A stretch of DNA of 64,000 nt from Kineosporia corallincola (GTDB taxonomy: Bacteria > Actinomycetota > Actinomycetes > Actinomycetales > Kineosporiaceae): contig NZ_JAHBAY010000001.1 of NCBI RefSeq assembly GCF_018499875.1, positions 682,001 through 746,000 on the forward strand, read 5' to 3'. Made by a program: the position numbers and the translations under genes. The stretch's first letter is position 1; each line of letters begins with the position of its first letter. Below are positions 1-12,247 of the stretch, piece after piece. A model generated the notes under the pieces. The model did no database searches, was not told the DNA's origin, and saw only the letters and a program-made list of their open reading frames with translations.

Positions 1-2
1 GG

Positions 3-164
3 CTGGTCGAGGGGCTGGCCGCCGACCGGCTGGAGGTCCGGCTGGCCCGCCCGCGCGGCGCGTCCGGCCCCGACGACCCGGAGACCTCGGGCGACGAGCC
101 GCGCACCGTCCGGCTGCGGGGCTACGGCCCGCGCTGGGCCGGTGTCGAACTGCCCTCCCTCTGA
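3..164 (+). CDS. tsaE: TsaE, C-terminal fragment (tRNA t6A biosynthesis ATPase)
   Basis: An open frame enters at the window edge and stops with TGA at 162-164, giving the last 53 residues of a protein. No catalytic motif is inside the window, so the call rests on position: it lies directly before tsaB, rimI and tsaD, the usual actinobacterial order tsaE-tsaB-rimI-tsaD. The tail (valine- and leucine-rich strands ending VELPSL) is compatible with the variable C-terminus of TsaE. TsaE is the ATPase that recycles the TsaB-TsaD complex during threonylcarbamoyl-adenosine synthesis. The fragment itself is not diagnostic. Confidence 0.6.
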   Translation: MVEGLAADRLEVRLARPRGASGPDDPETSGDEPRTVRLRGYGPRWAGVELPSL

Positions 165-189
165 ACCGATCCGACCGAGAGAACGACTG

Positions 190-867
190 ATGACCGACCT
201 GCTCACCCTGGCCCTGGACACCGCGTCCGCCACGGTCTCGGTCGCCGTGCACGACGGCGACCGGGTGCTGGCCGAGCGCGCCGGCGAGCGCACCGGGAAA
301 CACGCCGAGCAGCTCACCCCGCTGATCGAGACGGTGCTCGCCGAGGCCGGGGCCACCCGGGCCGATCTCACCGGGATCGTCGCCGGGGTCGGGCCGGGCC
401 CGTTCACCGGGCTGCGCGTCGGCGTGGTCACCGCCCGGGTGCTGGGCTACGCGCTCGACCTGGAGGTGACCGGCGTGTGCAGCCTCGACGCGGTCGCCCT
501 GGGAGCCGTGAACGCCGGTGCCGAGGGCACTTTCGTGGCCGCCATGGACGCCCGCCGGCGCGAGGTCTACTGGGCCCGCTACGAGGTCACCGAGATCGGC
601 GGCCGGCGGGTGCCGGTGCGTGCGGAGCTGCCCGACGTGGTGGCCCCGGCGGACCTCGACCTGGCCGGGCTGCGGGTGGCCGGACGTGGCGCCCTGCTCT
701 ATCCCGACCTGCTCGGTGAGCCGCTCGACGGCCCGCCCGATCCGCCGGCCGGGGCCCTCGCGACCCTCGCCCACCTCGACCAGCGGTTCGTGGTGGACGC
801 CGAGCCGCTGTACCTGCGTCGCCCCGACGCCGAGGCGAACATCAGCCGGAAGCGCGTTCTGAAGTGA
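190..867 (+). CDS. tsaB: TsaB, tRNA threonylcarbamoyladenosine biosynthesis partner protein
   Basis: This is a 225-residue ASKHA-fold protein that dimerises with TsaD and carries no catalysis of its own. The N-terminal strand reads LALDTASATVSVAV, and the family signature VGPGPFTGLRVGV follows near residue 80. The ATG at 190 is preferred over an in-frame ATG at 142, because the family begins a few residues before LALDTA and a GAGAG ribosome site lies just upstream. The stop overlaps the next gene (rimI) by 4 bases as GTGA, so the two are translationally coupled. Confidence 0.93.
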   Translation: MTDLLTLALDTASATVSVAVHDGDRVLAERAGERTGKHAEQLTPLIETVLAEAGATRADLTGIVAGVGPGPFTGLRVGVVTARVLGYALDLEVTGVCSLDAVALGAVNAGAEGTFVAAMDARRREVYWARYEVTEIGGRRVPVRAELPDVVAPADLDLAGLRVAGRGALLYPDLLGEPLDGPPDPPAGALATLAHLDQRFVVDAEPLYLRRPDAEANISRKRVLK

Positions 868-1334
868 GCCTGCGGCTGCGGCCGATGCGCTGGTGGGACG
901 TGGCCGCCCTGATGCCGCTGGAACGGGAGCTGTTCGGCGGCACGGCGTGGACCGAGGAGATGTTCTGGTCCGAGCTCGCCCATCCGGAGACCCGGCACTA
1001 CCTGGTGGCGGAAACGGTGGACGACGAGGGGCCCGCGACGGTCCTTGGCTACGCCGGTCTGCTGGCGCCCGGCCCGGAGGCCGACGTGCAGACCGTGGCC
1101 GTGGCTCCCGCGGCGCAGGGCCAGGGGGTGGGCCGCCGGCTGCTCGACGCGCTGATCGGGGCCGCCCACGAGCGCCGTGCCACCAGCCTGCTGCTGGAGG
1201 TGCGGGCCGACAACGAACCGGCGATCGGGCTGTACGGCAGCCGGGGCTTCGAGCGGATCGCGATCCGCCGCCGGTACTACCCCGGCGACGTCGACGCCTG
1301 GGTCATGCGACTGCGCCCCCTGACGAGTGAATAG
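864..1334 (+). CDS. rimI: RimI, ribosomal-protein S18-alanine N-acetyltransferase
   Basis: This is a 156-residue GNAT acetyltransferase. The acetyl-CoA pyrophosphate loop QGQGVG lies at residues 85-90. The RimI/ArdA-type signature LEVRADNEPAIGLYGSRGFE follows, then a basic-aromatic RRRYYPG segment typical of the family, which acetylates protein N-termini such as that of S18. It starts at a GTG inside the tsaB stop (4-base overlap) and precedes tsaD, as in most actinobacteria. In some species RimI and TsaD are fused; here they are separate genes. Confidence 0.92.
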   Translation: MSLRLRPMRWWDVAALMPLERELFGGTAWTEEMFWSELAHPETRHYLVAETVDDEGPATVLGYAGLLAPGPEADVQTVAVAPAAQGQGVGRRLLDALIGAAHERRATSLLLEVRADNEPAIGLYGSRGFERIAIRRRYYPGDVDAWVMRLRPLTSE

Positions 1335-1337
1335 GCT
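1332..1337 (+). promoter_or_regulatory. -10 box for leaderless tsaD
   Basis: TAGGCT begins inside the rimI stop region and ends 6 bases before the tsaD GTG at 1344. Transcription would therefore start at or next to the start codon. This arrangement recurs at many genes in the window. No clear -35 box or ribosome site is visible. Inferred from spacing alone. Confidence 0.55.
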
Positions 1338-1343
1338 GAGACC

Positions 1344-2390
<1,047 letters not shown>

Positions 2391-2394
2391 ATTG

Positions 2395-2433
2395 AAGACG
2401 ACGAGGAGCTGCGGCCGCGCTCCTCGTCGTCTT
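2395..2433. terminator. Bidirectional hairpin terminator between tsaD and the methyltransferase gene
   Basis: A perfect 15-bp inverted repeat (2395-2409 with 2419-2433) has a 9-base loop. It lies between two convergent genes and starts 4 bases after the tsaD stop. The arms contain the octamer GACGACGA that recurs in other intergenic sequences here. Flanking A and T runs on each side suit termination in both directions. Confidence 0.85.
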
Positions 2434-3630
2434 TCAGTTCTGCTTGTAGGGGCGCACCACGATCACCGACTGCCGCCCGGTCACCCGGGTGAGCACGATC
2501 GTGGCCTCGTGCGGCCCGGCGAGCCGCAACTGCTTGCGCAGCTGCTCGGGCTCGACCGCCGTGCCGCGCTTCTTGATGGTGAGCCGGCCGACGCCGCGGT
2601 CACGCAGGTAGGTACGCAGCGACTTGAGCTGGAAGCCGAACACGTCGTCGACGGCGTAAACCCGGGCCAGCGGCGTGTGTTCGATGCGGTCGGAGGTGAT
2701 GTAGGCGATGGTCGGGTCGACCAGCCGGCCGCCGATCTGGTTGGCCACGGCGGCCACCAGGCCGGCCCGGATCACCGCGCCGTCCGGCTCGTAGAGGAAC
2801 TGGCCCACCCGGCCCACCTCGGCGGGCACGGTGTCGGCCATCGAGCTGTCGTTGATCTCGGCCCCGCCGCCGGAGGAGTCGAGCACCAGCGCGCTGCGCC
2901 GGATGCCCTCGCGGCGCACCGTGCCGAACCACAGCCCGCACTCGACCACGTCGCCGTCGACCGAGACCCACTGCGCCTCGGTGTCGTCGGGGACCATGTG
3001 GTGCGGCACCCCGGGGGCGGTCTTCATGCCGACCGCGGGCAGCCGCCCGGCCAGCTCGCGCACGAACGACAGCGGCGGGTTGCCGGTGCGCGGGTCGAGC
3101 AGCCGCCGGCCCGAGGCCTCACGCCGGGCCGGGTCGAGGAACGCGCCGTCGAGCCCGTCGATGCGGGTGGTCATCGCGTCTTCGTGCCGCACCACGGCCT
3201 CCGGCCAGTGCCGCAGGTTGACCGTGGCGACGGCCGCGGTGACCTCGTCCTTCTCCACCGCCACGACCTCCCGGTCGAGAGTGGCCAGGGCCATCGAGTC
3301 GGCCCCGATGCCGCACCCCAGGTCGCCGACCCGCTGCACCCCGGCGGCGGCGAAACGCTGCGCGTGCCGGGCCGCGACCGGCAGCCGGGTGGCCTGTTCC
3401 AGGCCGGTGGGCGTGAACAGCATGCCCTCGGCGAACGGCCCGAACTTGGCTCTGGCGGCGGCTCTCAGCCGGGACTGGGTGAGAGCCGCGGCGACCAGGT
3501 CGCTCGGGTGCCCGTCACGCCGCAACTGCTCGCCGAGCGTCATCGCGGTGGATTCGTCGTACGTGGGCAGCGACTCCAGCAGGGCCCATCCGTCGGAGGT
3601 CAGCAGCGTCGCTATGCCGGTCAGATCCAC
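2434..3630 (-). CDS. Class I SAM-dependent methyltransferase with THUMP-like C-terminal domain
   Basis: The 398-residue protein has the SAM-binding loop DLGCGIGAD at residues 103-111, then VVAVEKD after strand 2 and FLDPARR at 164-170 in the motif IV position. The C-terminal 80 residues resemble the THUMP-like domain found in actinobacterial members of this family, ending with RLTIKKRGTAVEPEQLRK. A nucleic-acid substrate, probably RNA, is inferred from the family; the target is unknown. It faces tsaD across a shared terminator. The start is GTG at 3630, with no obvious ribosome site. Confidence 0.85.
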   Translation of the reverse strand: MDLTGIATLLTSDGWALLESLPTYDESTAMTLGEQLRRDGHPSDLVAAALTQSRLRAAARAKFGPFAEGMLFTPTGLEQATRLPVAARHAQRFAAAGVQRVGDLGCGIGADSMALATLDREVVAVEKDEVTAAVATVNLRHWPEAVVRHEDAMTTRIDGLDGAFLDPARREASGRRLLDPRTGNPPLSFVRELAGRLPAVGMKTAPGVPHHMVPDDTEAQWVSVDGDVVECGLWFGTVRREGIRRSALVLDSSGGGAEINDSSMADTVPAEVGRVGQFLYEPDGAVIRAGLVAAVANQIGGRLVDPTIAYITSDRIEHTPLARVYAVDDVFGFQLKSLRTYLRDRGVGRLTIKKRGTAVEPEQLRKQLRLAGPHEATIVLTRVTGRQSVIVVRPYKQN

Positions 3631-3686
3631 CAGCGGATTCTTTCACGGCCGCGGCACCCGGCCGCGCGCCGCTCGATCTGCGGACT

Positions 3687-3713
3687 TTGGCACTCGGGTT
3701 GACCGAGTGCTAA
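3687..3713. promoter_or_regulatory. CIRCE operator (HrcA binding site) of groESL
   Basis: The sequence TTGGCACTC-N9-GAGTGCTAA matches the CIRCE consensus TTAGCACTC-N9-GAGTGCTAA with one change. The spacer contains TTGACC, a -35 box at 3699-3704, so bound HrcA would block RNA polymerase. HrcA itself is not in the window. Confidence 0.95.
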
Positions 3714-3728
3714 CCAGGGTTCTAGATT
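3699..3728 (+). promoter_or_regulatory. groESL promoter overlapping CIRCE
   Basis: TTGACC (3699-3704) is followed after 18 bases by TAGATT (3723-3728). The -35 box lies inside the CIRCE spacer, as is usual for actinobacterial groES promoters. The 5' untranslated leader would be about 140 bases. Confidence 0.75.
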
Positions 3729-3733
3729 CGAGC

Positions 3734-3760
3734 CTGGCACTCTCCTCGTGAGATTGCCAG
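3734..3760. repeat. Imperfect inverted repeat in the groES leader (possible degenerate second CIRCE)
   Basis: CTGGCA pairs with TGCCAG, and the inner TCT pairs with AGA after one mismatch, around a 7-base loop. The half sites resemble GGCACTC and the complementary CIRCE arm. It lies just after the predicted -10 box, where a second HrcA site or a leader hairpin could act. The match is partial. Confidence 0.45.
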
Positions 3761-3872
3761 CACCACCCCCTCAGCAGGGCCCCGATCGGCACCCGCGACG
3801 ACGATCGATGTCCGGCTGGGACCACAGTCCTTTGCACATTCATCGACGTTCCGAGAAGGGGAGGTCCGCAAA

Positions 3873-4172
3873 GTGTCGGTCTCCATCAAGCCGCTCGAGG
3901 ACCGGATTGTCGTCAAGCCGCTGGACGCGGAGCAGACGACGGCCTCTGGCCTGGTCATCCCGGACACCGCCAAGGAGAAGCCCCAGGAGGGCGAGGTCCT
4001 GGCGGTCGGCCCCGGCCGTTTCGACGACGAGGGCGAGAAGCGGATTCCGCTCGACGTCAAGGTCGGCGACACGGTGCTCTACAGCAAGTACGGCGGCACC
4101 GAGGTCAAGTACTCGGGCGAGGAGTTCCTCATCCTCTCGGCCCGTGACGTGCTCGCGATCATCGAGAAGTGA
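3873..4172 (+). CDS. groES: GroES co-chaperonin
   Basis: This 99-residue co-chaperonin caps Gro[17 protein letters not shown] is at the N-terminus, the mobile loop region follows (residues 17-35, with [10 protein letters not shown]), and the conserved [14 protein letters not shown] and [11 protein letters not shown] end the protein. It starts at GTG 3873 after a good AGAAGGGGAGG ribosome site. It is the first gene of a groES-groEL unit under CIRCE control. Confidence 0.98.
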   Translation: MSVSIKPLEDRIVVKPLDAEQTTASGLVIPDTAKEKPQEGEVLAVGPGRFDDEGEKRIPLDVKVGDTVLYSKYGGTEVKYSGEEFLILSARDVLAIIEK

Positions 4173-4177
4173 TCTGA

Positions 4178-5931
<1,754 letters not shown>

Positions 5932-5961
5932 TTCCTGACCGGAGACCGACCGGACGGCACC

Positions 5962-5993
5962 GAGGCCCGGCCCCTGTGAAGGGGCCGGGCCTC
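5962..5993. terminator. groEL terminator
   Basis: A perfect 13-bp GC-rich stem (5962-5974 with 5981-5993) has a 6-base loop TGTGAA. It is followed by TCGCTCT on the plus strand. It lies between convergent groEL and whiD, so it may serve both. Confidence 0.85.
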
Positions 5994-6013
5994 TCGCTCT
6001 GCGCCCGGGTGTT

Positions 6014-6331
6014 TCAGCTGGCGAAGCTGTCGGCCAGTTCGGGCTCGCGTCCGGTGAGGTAGAAGGTCTCCCGTTCGTCCTCGGTCAGGCCGCCCCACAC
6101 ACCGTAGGGCTCACGCACCTGGAGGGCGTGCTCGCGGCACTGCTCCATCACGGGGCAGCGGGCGCAGACCGACTTGGCCGCGACGTCGCGCTGGCGACGG
6201 GCCGGGCCACGCTCGCCCTCGGGGTGGAAGAAGACCCGCGGATCCGCGGTGCGGCAGGCCCCGTCGAGCTGCCATTCCCACAGGTCGGCAACGGGCCCGG
6301 GAAGACGAGAGATCTCAGCCATCATGGACAC
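6014..6331 (-). CDS. whiD: WhiD/WhiB3-type iron-sulfur transcription factor
   Basis: The 105-residue WhiB-like protein has four cysteines (C26, C56, C59, C65) that would hold a 4Fe-4S cluster, and the GVWGG turn at residues 77-81. The N-terminal sequence LPGPVADLWEWQL and FFHPEGERG match the WhiB3 (mycobacteria) and WhiD (Streptomyces) subfamily. The place between groEL and bldM is that of whiD. WhiB3 works with the primary sigma factor in redox and nutrient responses; WhiD acts in late sporulation. The start is GTG at 6331; the in-frame ATG codons at 6325 and 6322 are alternatives. Confidence 0.93.
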   Translation of the reverse strand: MSMMAEISRLPGPVADLWEWQLDGACRTADPRVFFHPEGERGPARRQRDVAAKSVCARCPVMEQCREHALQVREPYGVWGGLTEDERETFYLTGREPELADSFAS

Positions 6332-6627
6332 ACCATTCCGATTAGAAGTGCTGACCTCTCGGCTTCGAGGGGCCTCGTGGTCACGCGTTCAGGTGGACTT
6401 CACCGAGTGCCCGGCCGGTTGCCGGTAGCACTGGCACATCTAGGCGTATCGGCCGGTTCGAGGCGCGCTTGAAGCGAAGGTGAACTACCTTTGAAGCGGT
6501 TGCCATAGCAGTCACAACGCTTCGGCGGTTGTTCAAGTAGCATCGTTTCACCGCTGGTTCGACTCGGGCGGCACGAGGGGGCGTTGTGGGTTAGTGTCTG
6601 TTTCTCTAGTGCCAGGGGGCGGGTGAA

Positions 6628-7995
6628 GTGTCAGAAACGTCTCGGCAGGCCGGGACCGGAGCTGAAGAGCCCGTCGAAGGTCCGATCGAGTTGACGGAGG
6701 CGAGTTCGACGCCGCCCTCGCCGACTTTGACAGTGGCAGCCGTGGCCAGGCGTCTCGGTGTCGCTCCTCCGACGTTGCGTACCTGGGACCGCCGTTACGG
6801 CCTCGGCCCCTCCGCTCACACCGCGGGCGCCCACCGGCGCTACTCGCCGGCCGACGTGGCCCGGCTGATGGTCATGCGCCGGCTCACGCTGGAGGGCGTG
6901 GCGCCCAGCGACGCCGCCAAGATCGCGCTCGCCACCGCCCTGACCGACGAGGGCCGCCCGGTCCAGCCGGCCGAGGAGCCCTCTCCGGACGACAGTTACG
7001 ACGCCTCCGGTTTCGGCCCGCCGCTCGGCGGCGTGCTGGAGAACCCGCGCCGCCCGGACCCGTCGCCACGGCCGTTCATCAGCGACGAGCCCCGTTACCT
7101 CGACGAGGTCGACCTCGACCCCGAGGCGAAAAAGCCCACGCGCCCGGCAGACACGAACCTGGACGAGGTGGAGCTGGCCGGTGCCTACGGGCGCCATGAG
7201 CCGACCGCCTGGTCGGCGCGCGGCCGCATCTCCCGGGGCGAGGAACCGCATCCGGACGACCTCGACCTCGACGCCTACGACGACTTCGGCCGCCAGCAGG
7301 ACGACGACTGGCCGGGCATGCTCCGCTCGGTCGAGACCGATCTGAGCACCTCCTCCGGCGGCGGCCGCATCATGGCGCTGCCCGACGGCACGCCGCAGAG
7401 CCGTGGCCTGGCCCGTGCCGCGATGGCGCTGGACTCCTACGAGACCAGCCGCATCCTGCGGGAGAGCGTGCGCCGGCAGGGCGTGGTGCCGACCTGGAAC
7501 ACGATGATCATGCCGGTGCTGCGCGCGCTCGGCGAGCGGGTGCGCATCTCCGGTGAGGGCATCGACGTCGAGCACGCCTTCTCCGAGGTGATCCTCGGGG
7601 TGTTCCGCAACATCGCGATGAACGTGCGGATCACCCGCAACTCGCCGATGGTGCTGCTCGCCTGTGCCGACTCGGACTATCACTCGATGCCGCTGCACGC
7701 GCTCGCCGCCGCCCTGGCCGAGCACGAGGTGCCCACTCGCATGCTGGGTTCCGGCCTGCCGCCGCACGCCCTGGCGTCGTCGGTGCGCCGCACCGGCCCG
7801 TCGGTCATCGTGCTCTTCGCCCGCATGCCCGGTGCCGACGCCGGTGACGCGCAGGTGCTGCGCCGTCAGCGGCCCGCACCCACCGTGGTCCTGGCCGGGC
7901 CCGGCTGGCGGCCCGACACGATCCCGGCCAGCGCCCGCACGGCCGGGTCGCTGCTCGAGGCGATCGACGAGGTTCTGCGCGCCCTGAACGCCTGA
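6628..7995 (+). CDS. MerR/CarH-like regulator with cobalamin-binding-like C-terminal domain
   Basis: The 455-residue protein has a MerR winged helix-turn-helix at about residues 31-100 (LTVAAVARRLGVAPPTLRTWDRRYGLG). An acidic, disordered linker of about 140 residues follows, then a C-terminal region (about 250-455) resembling the helical plus Rossmann cobalamin-binding unit of CarH. E315-H316 stand at the place of the CarH EH motif and D350-Y-H352 at the cobalamin-ligand DxH motif, but the tryptophan of Wx9EH is replaced by valine and the glycine after DxHxx by proline. Binding of B12 is therefore possible but unproven. It begins at GTG 6628 after AGGGGGCGGG and lies between whiD and bldM. 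Confidence 0.75.
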   Translation: MSETSRQAGTGAEEPVEGPIELTEASSTPPSPTLTVAAVARRLGVAPPTLRTWDRRYGLGPSAHTAGAHRRYSPADVARLMVMRRLTLEGVAPSDAAKIALATALTDEGRPVQPAEEPSPDDSYDASGFGPPLGGVLENPRRPDPSPRPFISDEPRYLDEVDLDPEAKKPTRPADTNLDEVELAGAYGRHEPTAWSARGRISRGEEPHPDDLDLDAYDDFGRQQDDDWPGMLRSVETDLSTSSGGGRIMALPDGTPQSRGLARAAMALDSYETSRILRESVRRQGVVPTWNTMIMPVLRALGERVRISGEGIDVEHAFSEVILGVFRNIAMNVRITRNSPMVLLACADSDYHSMPLHALAAALAEHEVPTRMLGSGLPPHALASSVRRTGPSVIVLFARMPGADAGDAQVLRRQRPAPTVVLAGPGWRPDTIPASARTAGSLLEAIDEVLRALNA

Positions 7996-8046
7996 GCGCG
8001 CTCCTCGTCGTCCCCCGGTTGTGGGTTCGGGGAGCCGCAACACGCA

Positions 8047-8086
8047 CCCGGGTGGCATCCCGCCGGCGACCGGTGAGCCACCCGGG
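8047..8086. repeat. Strong inverted repeat between the MerR-like gene and bldM
   Basis: CCCGGGTGGC (8047-8056) pairs perfectly with GCCACCCGGG (8077-8086) around a 20-base loop. It sits in the 177-base spacer upstream of bldM. There is no T run, so it is either a weak terminator for the upstream gene or a leader structure or operator for bldM. Confidence 0.55.
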
Positions 8087-8172
8087 CTCAAGTCCCCGAT
8101 GCCGGTGTCGAAACCTTGGACCAGGGACATCTTCCATGGATGGGGGATGCCAAGGCTTCGTGAGGTGTATCT

Positions 8173-8787
8173 GTGGCGACGGTTCTGGTGTGCGATGACT
8201 CTGCCCTGGTCAGAGAGACCTTGCACAGGGCACTGTCCTCCGTTCCCGGCATCACCCGCGTCGTGGACGCGTCCTCGGGTGAAGAGGCGCTGGCACGATG
8301 GCCGGTCGAGAGACCGTCGCTGGTGCTGATGGACGTCCGGATGCCCGGGATCGGCGGGGTGGAGGCGGCGCGTCGACTGCTGTCCCGCCATCCGGAGGCG
8401 ATCGTGGTTATGGTGACCATGGCTGAGGACGCCGACGGCGTGGCTCGGTCGGTGGCCGGGGGTGCCCGCGGCTACTTGGTCAAGGACGCTTCGCGGGAGG
8501 AGGTGGCGGCAACGGTGGTCTACGCCCTGAGCGACGGTCTGGCCCGGCGAACGGTCCCGGCCCCGCGCAGCAACGACGCGAATGTCTCCGCCCCGCCCCT
8601 CACCGAGCGTGAGATGCAGGTGCTCACCGGAATGAGCCGTGGTCGCAGCAATGCCGAGATCGGCAAGGAGCTGTACCTCTCCGAGGACACGGTGAAGACC
8701 CATGCCCGCAGGCTTTTTCGCAAGATGGGCGCGGCCGATCGCGCCCAGGCGGTTGCGGTGGGGTTCCGCTGGGGCCTGATACGGTGA
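8173..8787 (+). CDS. bldM: BldM orthologue, orphan response regulator of development
   Basis: The 204-residue protein has an N-terminal receiver domain (CDDS near residue 7, [13 protein letters not shown] near 55, KDAS near 105) and a C-terminal LuxR-type helix-turn-helix. The region [20 protein letters not shown] and the ending FRWGLIR are nearly those of Streptomyces BldM. BldM is known to act without a partner kinase, as a homodimer on early and as a heterodimer with WhiI on late sporulation genes. It starts at GTG 8173 after GAGGTG. The next gene is the SigD/ShbA-type sigma factor, matching the Streptomyces bldM-shbA order. Confidence 0.93.
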   Translation: MATVLVCDDSALVRETLHRALSSVPGITRVVDASSGEEALARWPVERPSLVLMDVRMPGIGGVEAARRLLSRHPEAIVVMVTMAEDADGVARSVAGGARGYLVKDASREEVAATVVYALSDGLARRTVPAPRSNDANVSAPPLTEREMQVLTGMSRGRSNAEIGKELYLSEDTVKTHARRLFRKMGAADRAQAVAVGFRWGLIR

Positions 8788-8791
8788 AGTA

Positions 8792-9433
8792 ATGGCCGTC
8801 CGGGGCGGCAAGAAGAGTGCCGTAGGTGTAACGCCGAGGCCTCCTGCCGCGATGTCTCAACCGGACGACACAGAGGACTTCCAGGAGCTGTCGTCCCGCG
8901 CCGTCCAGGGTGACGACGCGGCCACCGAACGATTGCTCAAACTCGTTCATCGCATGGTCCGGCGTTACTGCCGGGCCAGGCTCTCCCGCATGCCCGGGGG
9001 AGAGCACACGGCGGACGATGTTGCGCAGGAGGTTTGCATCGCTGTGCTGTCAGCCCTGAGTCGTTACCGGGACGAGGGACGCCCGTTCGAGGCGTTCGTG
9101 TACCGGATCGCGGCGAACAAGGTTGCTGATGCCCAGCGTGCCTTCTACCGCGCTGCCGTCCCGGTGGCGGAGGTCCCGGAGACCCCGGAGACCGCCGCCG
9201 GCCCGGAGGAACTGGCCGAGCGGGCCGGTGACGCGCAACAGGTCCGTGAGCTCCTCGCCCGTCTGCCCGACCAACTGCGCGAGCTGCTCGTTCTGCGCGT
9301 GGCGGTGGGCATGTCGGCGGAGGAGACCGGCCGGGCGCTGGGGATGACCGCGGGGGCGGTCCGGGTGGCCCAGCACCGTGCGATGCAACGCCTACGGAGC
9401 ATGATCGACGTTCCCGCGACGGAGACGGCATGA
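8792..9433 (+). CDS. sigD: SigD/ShbA-type ECF RNA polymerase sigma factor
   Basis: The 213-residue protein has a sigma-70 region 2 ([20 protein letters not shown], then [22 protein letters not shown]) and a region 4 helix-turn-helix ([29 protein letters not shown]). The [17 protein letters not shown] segment is typical of mycobacterial SigD and Streptomyces ShbA. It lies 4 bases after bldM and overlaps its putative anti-sigma gene by 4 bases. ShbA drives the gene for the primary sigma factor in Streptomyces; SigD acts in ribosome and stationary-phase control in mycobacteria. An alternative start at 8852 would remove 20 non-conserved residues. Confidence 0.88.
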   Translation: MAVRGGKKSAVGVTPRPPAAMSQPDDTEDFQELSSRAVQGDDAATERLLKLVHRMVRRYCRARLSRMPGGEHTADDVAQEVCIAVLSALSRYRDEGRPFEAFVYRIAANKVADAQRAFYRAAVPVAEVPETPETAAGPEELAERAGDAQQVRELLARLPDQLRELLVLRVAVGMSAEETGRALGMTAGAVRVAQHRAMQRLRSMIDVPATETA

Positions 9434-10539
9434 GTACGACGCCCCCGCCCCCGAAGGACGACGCCGGCGAGCCGCCCACGGCCGACCTCTCCGAGCTGGC
9501 CGCCACCGATGCGCTGCTCGACCGGCTGGCCGCCCGCCGGGCCACCGACGACGACCTGCTCGACCCCACGGCCTTCGCCCTGAGCTCGCTGCTCACCGAG
9601 ATCGACGTCGAGGCCGGGGCCGACTCCGCCACCGCGCGCCTGGTCGAGGTGCTGGCGGGCCGTCCGCTCTACCTCGACGGCCCCACGGTGCCCGCCGCCG
9701 GCGAGGTTCCGGCCGCCGGTGAGGAGCTCATCGACCTCACCTCGGACCCGGACGCCGCCGGGGCCAAGGCGCAGGAGAAACCCGTGGCGGCCGCCGAGGA
9801 GACCCCCGGTGTGGCCGCCGCCGTCCCGATCACCGCGGCCCGCAGCAAGCGGTGGCAGGTGGCGGCATCCAAGATCTCCGCCCCCGTGGCAGCCGCGTCG
9901 ATCGCGGTCATGGTGGTGCTGGGCGGCGGCCTGAGCGCGGCCGTGACCGGCGACCCGATGGCGCCGATCAACAGCGTCGGCAAGGTGGTCGCCAAGCTGC
10001 CCGGCGTCGATTCCTCCGGTCAGCACCTGAAAGACGCGCAGAAAGAGCTCGAGCTCGCGCAGAGCCTGATGCGGTCCGACCCGGACTCCGCCCGCCAGCA
10101 CCTGGCGAAGGCCCAGGAGATGCTGGCCGACCTGCCCGACGACAAGACGGGCGACCTGATCACCCAGGCGCAGATCCTGGCCGACGCGCTCCCGGTCACC
10201 GACCCGGCCGATCCCGACGCCACGCCGGTGCTCGCCACGAGCACCCCGGGCGACGGCCCGACCAGCGACGTGCCCGCCACCGGCGTCCCGGCCAGCAGCA
10301 CCGCCACCGACAACCCGTCCACGCCGGTCACCAGCACCGACGGCGGCGCCACCACGGCACCGGACAGCACCACCACGCCGGACCACACCGTCAGCACCGG
10401 GCCGACCACGAGCACGACCACGAGCATCCCGGCCGACACCGGCACCAGCACGGTCTCCACGCCCGACCAGACCACCAGCACCGGCTCCACGGCGGCCTCG
10501 TCACAGGCCAGCCCGGCCGACTCCGCCTCGGGCGAATGA
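9430..10539 (+). CDS. rsdA: RsdA-like membrane anti-sigma-D factor
   Basis: The 369-residue protein has an acidic cytoplasmic N-terminus with a short helical segment ([20 protein letters not shown], then [14 protein letters not shown]) like the SigD-binding part of RsdA. One membrane helix lies at about residues 148-168 (a Val/Ala-rich run). A helical region and a Ser/Thr/Pro-rich outer tail follow. The ATGA overlap with the sigma gene supports coupled synthesis. In mycobacteria RsdA is cleaved and then degraded by ClpXP to free SigD; similar control here is inferred. The long Thr-rich tail may span the cell wall. Confidence 0.8.
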   Translation: MSTTPPPPKDDAGEPPTADLSELAATDALLDRLAARRATDDDLLDPTAFALSSLLTEIDVEAGADSATARLVEVLAGRPLYLDGPTVPAAGEVPAAGEELIDLTSDPDAAGAKAQEKPVAAAEETPGVAAAVPITAARSKRWQVAASKISAPVAAASIAVMVVLGGGLSAAVTGDPMAPINSVGKVVAKLPGVDSSGQHLKDAQKELELAQSLMRSDPDSARQHLAKAQEMLADLPDDKTGDLITQAQILADALPVTDPADPDATPVLATSTPGDGPTSDVPATGVPASSTATDNPSTPVTSTDGGATTAPDSTTTPDHTVSTGPTTSTTTSIPADTGTSTVSTPDQTTSTGSTAASSQASPADSASGE

Positions 10540-10582
10540 GTTGTCGTCGGGACGCGTGTCAAGAGCACCCTCCGATCGTGAC

Positions 10583-10588
10583 TAGCAT
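10583..10588 (+). promoter_or_regulatory. Possible -10 box of guaB
   Basis: TAGCAT lies in the 132-base spacer before guaB, giving a leader of about 80 bases. The -35 region is unclear. Confidence 0.35.
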
Positions 10589-10644
10589 GAGTGCACGGAC
10601 GACGACGAGCGCCAGAGTCTTTCGCCGTTCGTGAACCCCGCTGA

Positions 10645-12177
<1,533 letters not shown>

Positions 12178-12187
12178 CGATCTTCGA

Positions 12188-12231
12188 ATCAGGGACGACG
12201 AAGAGCCCGCGCGCCCTTCGTCGTCCCTGAT
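12188..12231. terminator. guaB terminator
   Basis: A perfect 16-bp inverted repeat (12188-12203 with 12216-12231) has a 12-base GC-rich loop. The arms contain GGGACGACGA. It is followed closely by the -10 box of guaB3. Confidence 0.8.
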
Positions 12232-12234
12232 CTG

Positions 12235-12240
12235 TAACCT
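12235..12240 (+). promoter_or_regulatory. -10 box for leaderless guaB3
   Basis: TAACCT ends 7 bases before the GTG at 12248, placing the transcript start at the start codon. It lies just after the guaB terminator, so guaB3 has its own promoter. Confidence 0.55.
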
Positions 12241-12247
12241 GGCGTTT

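Noticed and set aside
12181-12232. Structure resembling a tRNA arm (TTCGAATC) after guaB
   Set aside because: No cloverleaf can be drawn; the sequence is fully explained by the 16-bp terminator hairpin.
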